Of a DNA stretch of 64,000 nt, positions 60,514 to 64,000 are shown piece after piece. Source of the stretch: Turnera subulata (lineage: Eukaryota; Streptophyta; Magnoliopsida; Malpighiales; Passifloraceae); assembly GCA_028386065.3 (NCBI GenBank), contig JAKUCV010002247.1, positions 4,915 through 68,914 of the forward strand, written 5' to 3'. Position 1 is the stretch's first letter; the number at the start of each line of letters is the position of its first letter. The notes below the pieces were generated by a model, which had not been told where the DNA came from, searched no databases, and saw nothing but the letters and a program-made list of their open reading frames with translations. Both the position numbers and the translations under genes were made by a program.

Positions 60514-62402
60514 AAATCGAATCGTAACCAGAAAAGATTCAAGAGTGATGAACTCTAAAGTCTGAACAGTTCATTGCTAGTTTACATGGTTTGCGTGTTC
60601 TCTTGAACAACTTACAAATGAATATAAGAACTAACCTACCAGGGGACCAAGATCTTGTACCAAGCATTTTGTCGGATGTATCCAGATTCCAGCCAAGGAT
60701 CTTTATTACAAGTTTCAGTACAATGAACAATTCTGTGTAACTTCTGCCACCATCACACCTTGTTGCTGCACTAAGTACAGATGAATAACGGCAGGGTCAA
60801 CGTCAGTGAGTTGTTCTGCTCTTGTTTTTGTTGTAAGAGGGAAAAAAATCAAGTACACAGAAAGATAGAACATAAAGGGACTCTTTCGCCAGAGATTATT
60901 GCCAATAGACAACAATTTCATAAGTTTGGAAAAGAACTGCTTAGCTACTATTGAACTTCACCTTCCTTATGAATGGACCACAAAATGATTCCCTTGGTTC
61001 ATTCAGATTAAGAGATGAACCGAATCCTGCAATGTTTTTGCATGCTGAAGTCGTTGATATGTAGCATCATATAGGCACGTGGAGGACATCACATGCTATG
61101 CTAGAAGCTAGAATTGTCGTCTTCAAATTGAAAAAATGGCCCCTCAGGTTCACGATAAACTATGAGTTATTGAGAATTTGAAATGATATGAGTGAGAAAT
61201 TTGAGAGACATCCCTGAGAAAACTGAGTTAGAAGATCATTTTCAGAACTCGTTAGGCTATTGGATCAGTTGCTGGTCCAGAGACAAGACAATAATAAGCG
61301 TCCTTCACCCTTGTTCTTTTTTAATCATCAAAAACACACTCAGGCTAAAAAGAAAGACAGAGAAACAAAAGATTCATGAACTTAAAAGTTAAACCTCCTA
61401 GTCCTATCACACTAATGGATTGTGATGTCCCAATCCCAAGTGAGTGGAGGAGATCTGGTATGTATATGCAACAAACAAGTAATTGACAACCAATCCATGA
61501 TAAAATATGGCTTCCTTGCTTTGCTCATTTGAATGACCTGCTTTCTTGCACTGCGAAGAATGACCAAATATAAGCATTGTTTCTGTTAGCAGTATGACAA
61601 GCTGCTATTGTTTTGTGCAGAAAAGGTTTGGCGCTACTTTTGCATTCAAAGAAATATAAAATATATTGAAGGATAAACCCCTGCAAATTGTGTAATTGTT
61701 TTATGTAATGTTTATTTTATTTTTTTGTATTATCTTGATCATCCTAGGGAGGCTAAATGGTGAGCTAACCAAGGGTGCAATCAAGTAAGTCAAGACCTGA
61801 CGTGTTTGCAAGTTGCAGCAGTGCACACCATTGGTCTATATATGTGAAATTTGTAATCTGGATTCAATCAAGGAAAAACGTGTGTTTTTCACTTCATTGT
61901 GTGTTCTCTGACTTGTTCACTACGTGATCAAAACAAAAGATTGAGAGATTTGAGTGAAAATTAATGGAACAGTAACCAACAGCCTCAGCCTGTTGGTTCA
62001 GCAGAATTCTGGAATTTTTCCAGAAAACCAACAGTTTCGACTATCTAAACTGCAGTCCTTTAGTGCTCTACCAAAATCGAGCATGCCAGTTAGACTTTTC
62101 TCCTCTCAATAGCTTAAATCCCTTGGTCAAAAACATATGCAACCGTACGTACTATATCAGCAAAAGCTGTTATAAAATTGGCTTAAAAGCTAAAATGTAC
62201 AAATTTGTCTACCAGCTATTTTTCAACGATGTGTGAGACTGAGAGAACAGATATTCCAAGTATAAGAAGAGTCTACAATCGGCTATTGTGAATAGATATT
62301 TGTATTTAGCTTAAACCTTAATTTCTGCGGTCCTTGATCAGGTGAGTTCTGTGGCGCAATATGATTAAAAGTTGAGTTCTCAACAATATTATGTTGGCAA
62401 AA

Positions 62403-62446
62403 CCAATAATATTATATGACTTTTGTAAAAACCAACAATATTATAT
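62403..62446 (+). repeat. A-rich micro-insertion or local duplication
   Basis: CCAATAATATTATAT (62403-62417) recurs with one change at 62432-62446. The bases between are GACTTTTGTAAAAA. A further CAACAATATTAT lies at 62381-62392, so slippage is possible too. Confidence 0.35.
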
Positions 62447-62690
62447 TACATACACTAATCTCATACTGCAAACAGTTTATTGGTCCCGTTTGTACAATAC
62501 TCCATCCCTGCCTCTGCGATCTCGTATTCTCTGATACATGTTCATTGGAACTGTCAAAATTCCTAGGCTAGAAGTTCCTCCCATGTACAGGCTAAACTAA
62601 AGATTTCACAAAATGGCAAGAACCTCTTGAGGTTGTTTAAACACAACCCTGATAATAATAGGCACTACTTAGGCGTGAATCTTAAAGTAC

Positions 62691-64000
62691 TTAATGACTA
62701 CTTCCTGATCCGGAAGAAGAGTCTGGGCATGCTTCCAAATCCTGACAATCTGAGTCTGGGACTGCAAATTTCAGGTAATTCTCAATTTCTTTGTTTTCCG
62801 GGGTTCCATGCCTTGAAAGGAACCACTTCCTATGGTGATGATGCTTTGGTTTCCTGTTGCTAATGGCAATAGCAATGTCATTAGGGAAGAGGTCTCGAAG
62901 AACAAAGGCATGTATTATGGTTGTTACAAGCAGAGCTGATACGGTGAGTGTGGAAACTGCAGAGAGTAAGACCGCAAGAGCCTGGGTTACCACCCCCTTC
63001 ACTTCTGTTGAGTACCCGATGGTTGTAATGGCAGCACCAGTCATTGGAAAAGTGTAAGCCCACCAAGCCAACGAGAACCTACAAAAGTTCAAGATTGCAC
63101 AAAAAGTCAGGACTCAGGAAATTTCAGGACAGAAATTGTAAAGGGTAGAAACATGTTCAGGAGCCAGATACATACTTAAATCCCCGGAAGAAATTGACAC
63201 GAACTGCCTGCAAAATCACATTTGACAAATAAACTGCGTTTAGAGATCGTGCTAGGAGGCATCCAAGTGAAAATCAAAGTAGCATAAAAAAAAAAGTACA
63301 TGCACGGCGGAAACAGAAAATAAGGATGGTAATATGGACATTTGCTTAAGAGTAATTTCAGGGTCAATGACTCACCAGTGAGAAATAAAGGAATAAAGCA
63401 ATGAAATAGGCAATTCGTGATCCGTAATCAAAGGAACCTTGAATCTTTGACCATGCCATAGCGGCAACACTTGGAGCTGCAACAAACAGAAAGAACACCG
63501 GATGCAGCTCCTTTGGGAGTGTTTCATTTGTTGGAAGTCTCTGGTAGAGAGTTACAAACAGGACAGTGTAGTGAGCCAACCCAATAGCAAAGAAGAATAT
63601 AGGTCCTTCTTTTAGTCCCATGGATGCACCCAACAATGCCCCAACAAAGTTTCCAACAACTGACAGATGGTTTGAAGGATTTGCCACCTTGGACAGCCTT
63701 CTTTGCCCTCCTGACATCCACTGTCCGTAAATCTTGAGCTCCAGGCAGAGGATAGGAGCCATAAGAACGTACCAAAGTGCTTGTGGCAGGTTCTTGGTTA
63801 TTGAAGGTGGCACTCCCATGGCCAGGAATAGGAGGGCTATCCACGGTGCAAAGAAGAAGTTGACACGGATTGGATGGTAGTACTCGCGGCGGACTGCTTC
63901 GAAGAAGAGAGTCACTTTCAGAAGGTAGGTGGTGGCAACAATAGCTACCAGAGCAACAGATATCCACCACAAGACTAGATTTACATCTATGCTTATATGG
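62691..64000 (-). CDS. S-type anion channel, SLAH2/3-like (C-terminal part)
   Basis: SLAC1-homologue channel for nitrate/chloride in the plasma membrane. The N-terminal half lies beyond the right edge. Exons in the window: 64000-63376 (continuing), 63207-63176 (only 32 bp) and 63078-62691, all in frame. The first holds five or six membrane spans with family blocks EAVRREYYHPIRVNFFFAPW, YGQWMSGGQRRLSKVANPSN, FVGALLGASMGLKEGPIFFF and FVTLYQRLPTNETLPKELHP. The last holds RGFKFSLAWWAYTFPMTGAA and LHAFVLRDLFPND-type sequence (here IHAFVLRDLFPNDIAIAI), then a His/Ser-rich tail ending SGSGSSH. Block wording fits SLAH3 (At5g24030 by recall) best. The regulatory N-terminus cannot be judged. Confidence 0.9.

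Larger units (their letters stand above)
57081..62690. other. Long gene-free spacer between MAKR6 and SLAH
   Basis: A/T-rich; no ORF over about 85 codons and none of recognisable family. Contains a SINE-like pol III promoter near 60.46-60.51 kb, two micro-insertions, and near 61.99-62.04 kb short inverted repeats (ACCAACAG...CTGTTGGT; TTCTGG...CCAGAA). Confidence 0.5.

Noticed and set aside
60461..60540. tRNA gene suggested by GGTTCGAGTCT
   Set aside because: Only the B-box fits. No acceptor stem or anticodon arm can be drawn, so at most a SINE head.
61730..61960. Possible LTR (TATA-like TCTATATATG with a stop-start structured region after it)
   Set aside because: No second copy, no clear TG...CA ends, no primer-binding site and no target duplication.

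Overview
The window is nuclear DNA of a flowering plant, almost certainly a eudicot. It has intron-rich genes with GT-AG introns and A/T-rich spacers, a plastid-targeted enzyme, plant-only families (MAKR, G-type lectin receptor kinase, class III chitinase) and several classes of plant transposon. I cannot name the species. Open reading frames were joined into gene models by hand from splice sites. All three long multi-exon models with both ends certain keep frame exactly: plastidial pyruvate kinase (12 exons, 580 aa), TIMELESS (21 exons, 1317 aa) and a LisH/WD40 protein (15 exons, 633 aa). The receptor kinase does too (5 exons, 862 aa).

Layout. 1-3.2 kb: left part of a decayed Ty1/Copia element (LTR, primer site, gag, protease). 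5.0-6.3 kb: a complete small non-autonomous LTR element in reverse orientation. 6.3-10 kb: gene-poor, with one broken unrecognised ORF and a LINE tail. 10.1-13.3 kb: an ABCC transporter pseudogene whose first ATP-binding domain is duplicated. 13.3-17.5 kb: two tandem class III chitinase genes on a segmental duplication that includes the ABCC tail. 18.2-22.9 kb (minus): plastidial pyruvate kinase beta subunit. 23.4-24.1 kb: a solo LTR. 26.5-37.2 kb (plus): TIMELESS, divergent from the kinase gene. 38.3-43.3 kb (minus): LisH/WD40 (WDR91-like) gene, tail to tail with TIMELESS. 45.4-47.1 kb: a non-autonomous Mutator-like element, followed by a NAC-domain fragment. 47.5-51.2 kb (minus): G-type lectin S-receptor-like kinase. 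56.4-57.1 kb (plus): MAKR6-like protein. 62.7-64.0 kb (minus): C-terminal part of an SLAH2/3-type anion channel that runs off the window.

The genes do not form one pathway. Their order is informative, though. By recall, chitinase, lectin kinase and SLAH correspond to Arabidopsis At5g24030-At5g24090, and MAKR6, TIMELESS and pyruvate kinase to At5g52900-At5g52920. This window holds both sets interleaved, as expected of an ancestral block whose copies were fractionated in Arabidopsis.

The most unusual signals are: (i) about eleven tiny insertions, each a short tail plus a poly(T)/poly(A) run between 9-19-bp direct repeats, resembling extreme 5'-truncated LINE events; (ii) two U12-type introns (one AT-AC) and one GC-AG intron in the WD40 gene; (iii) a recent in-frame exon duplication in TIMELESS; (iv) an NBD1-NBD1 architecture in the ABCC pseudogene; and (v) three structurally complete mobile insertions whose target-site duplications can be read directly.
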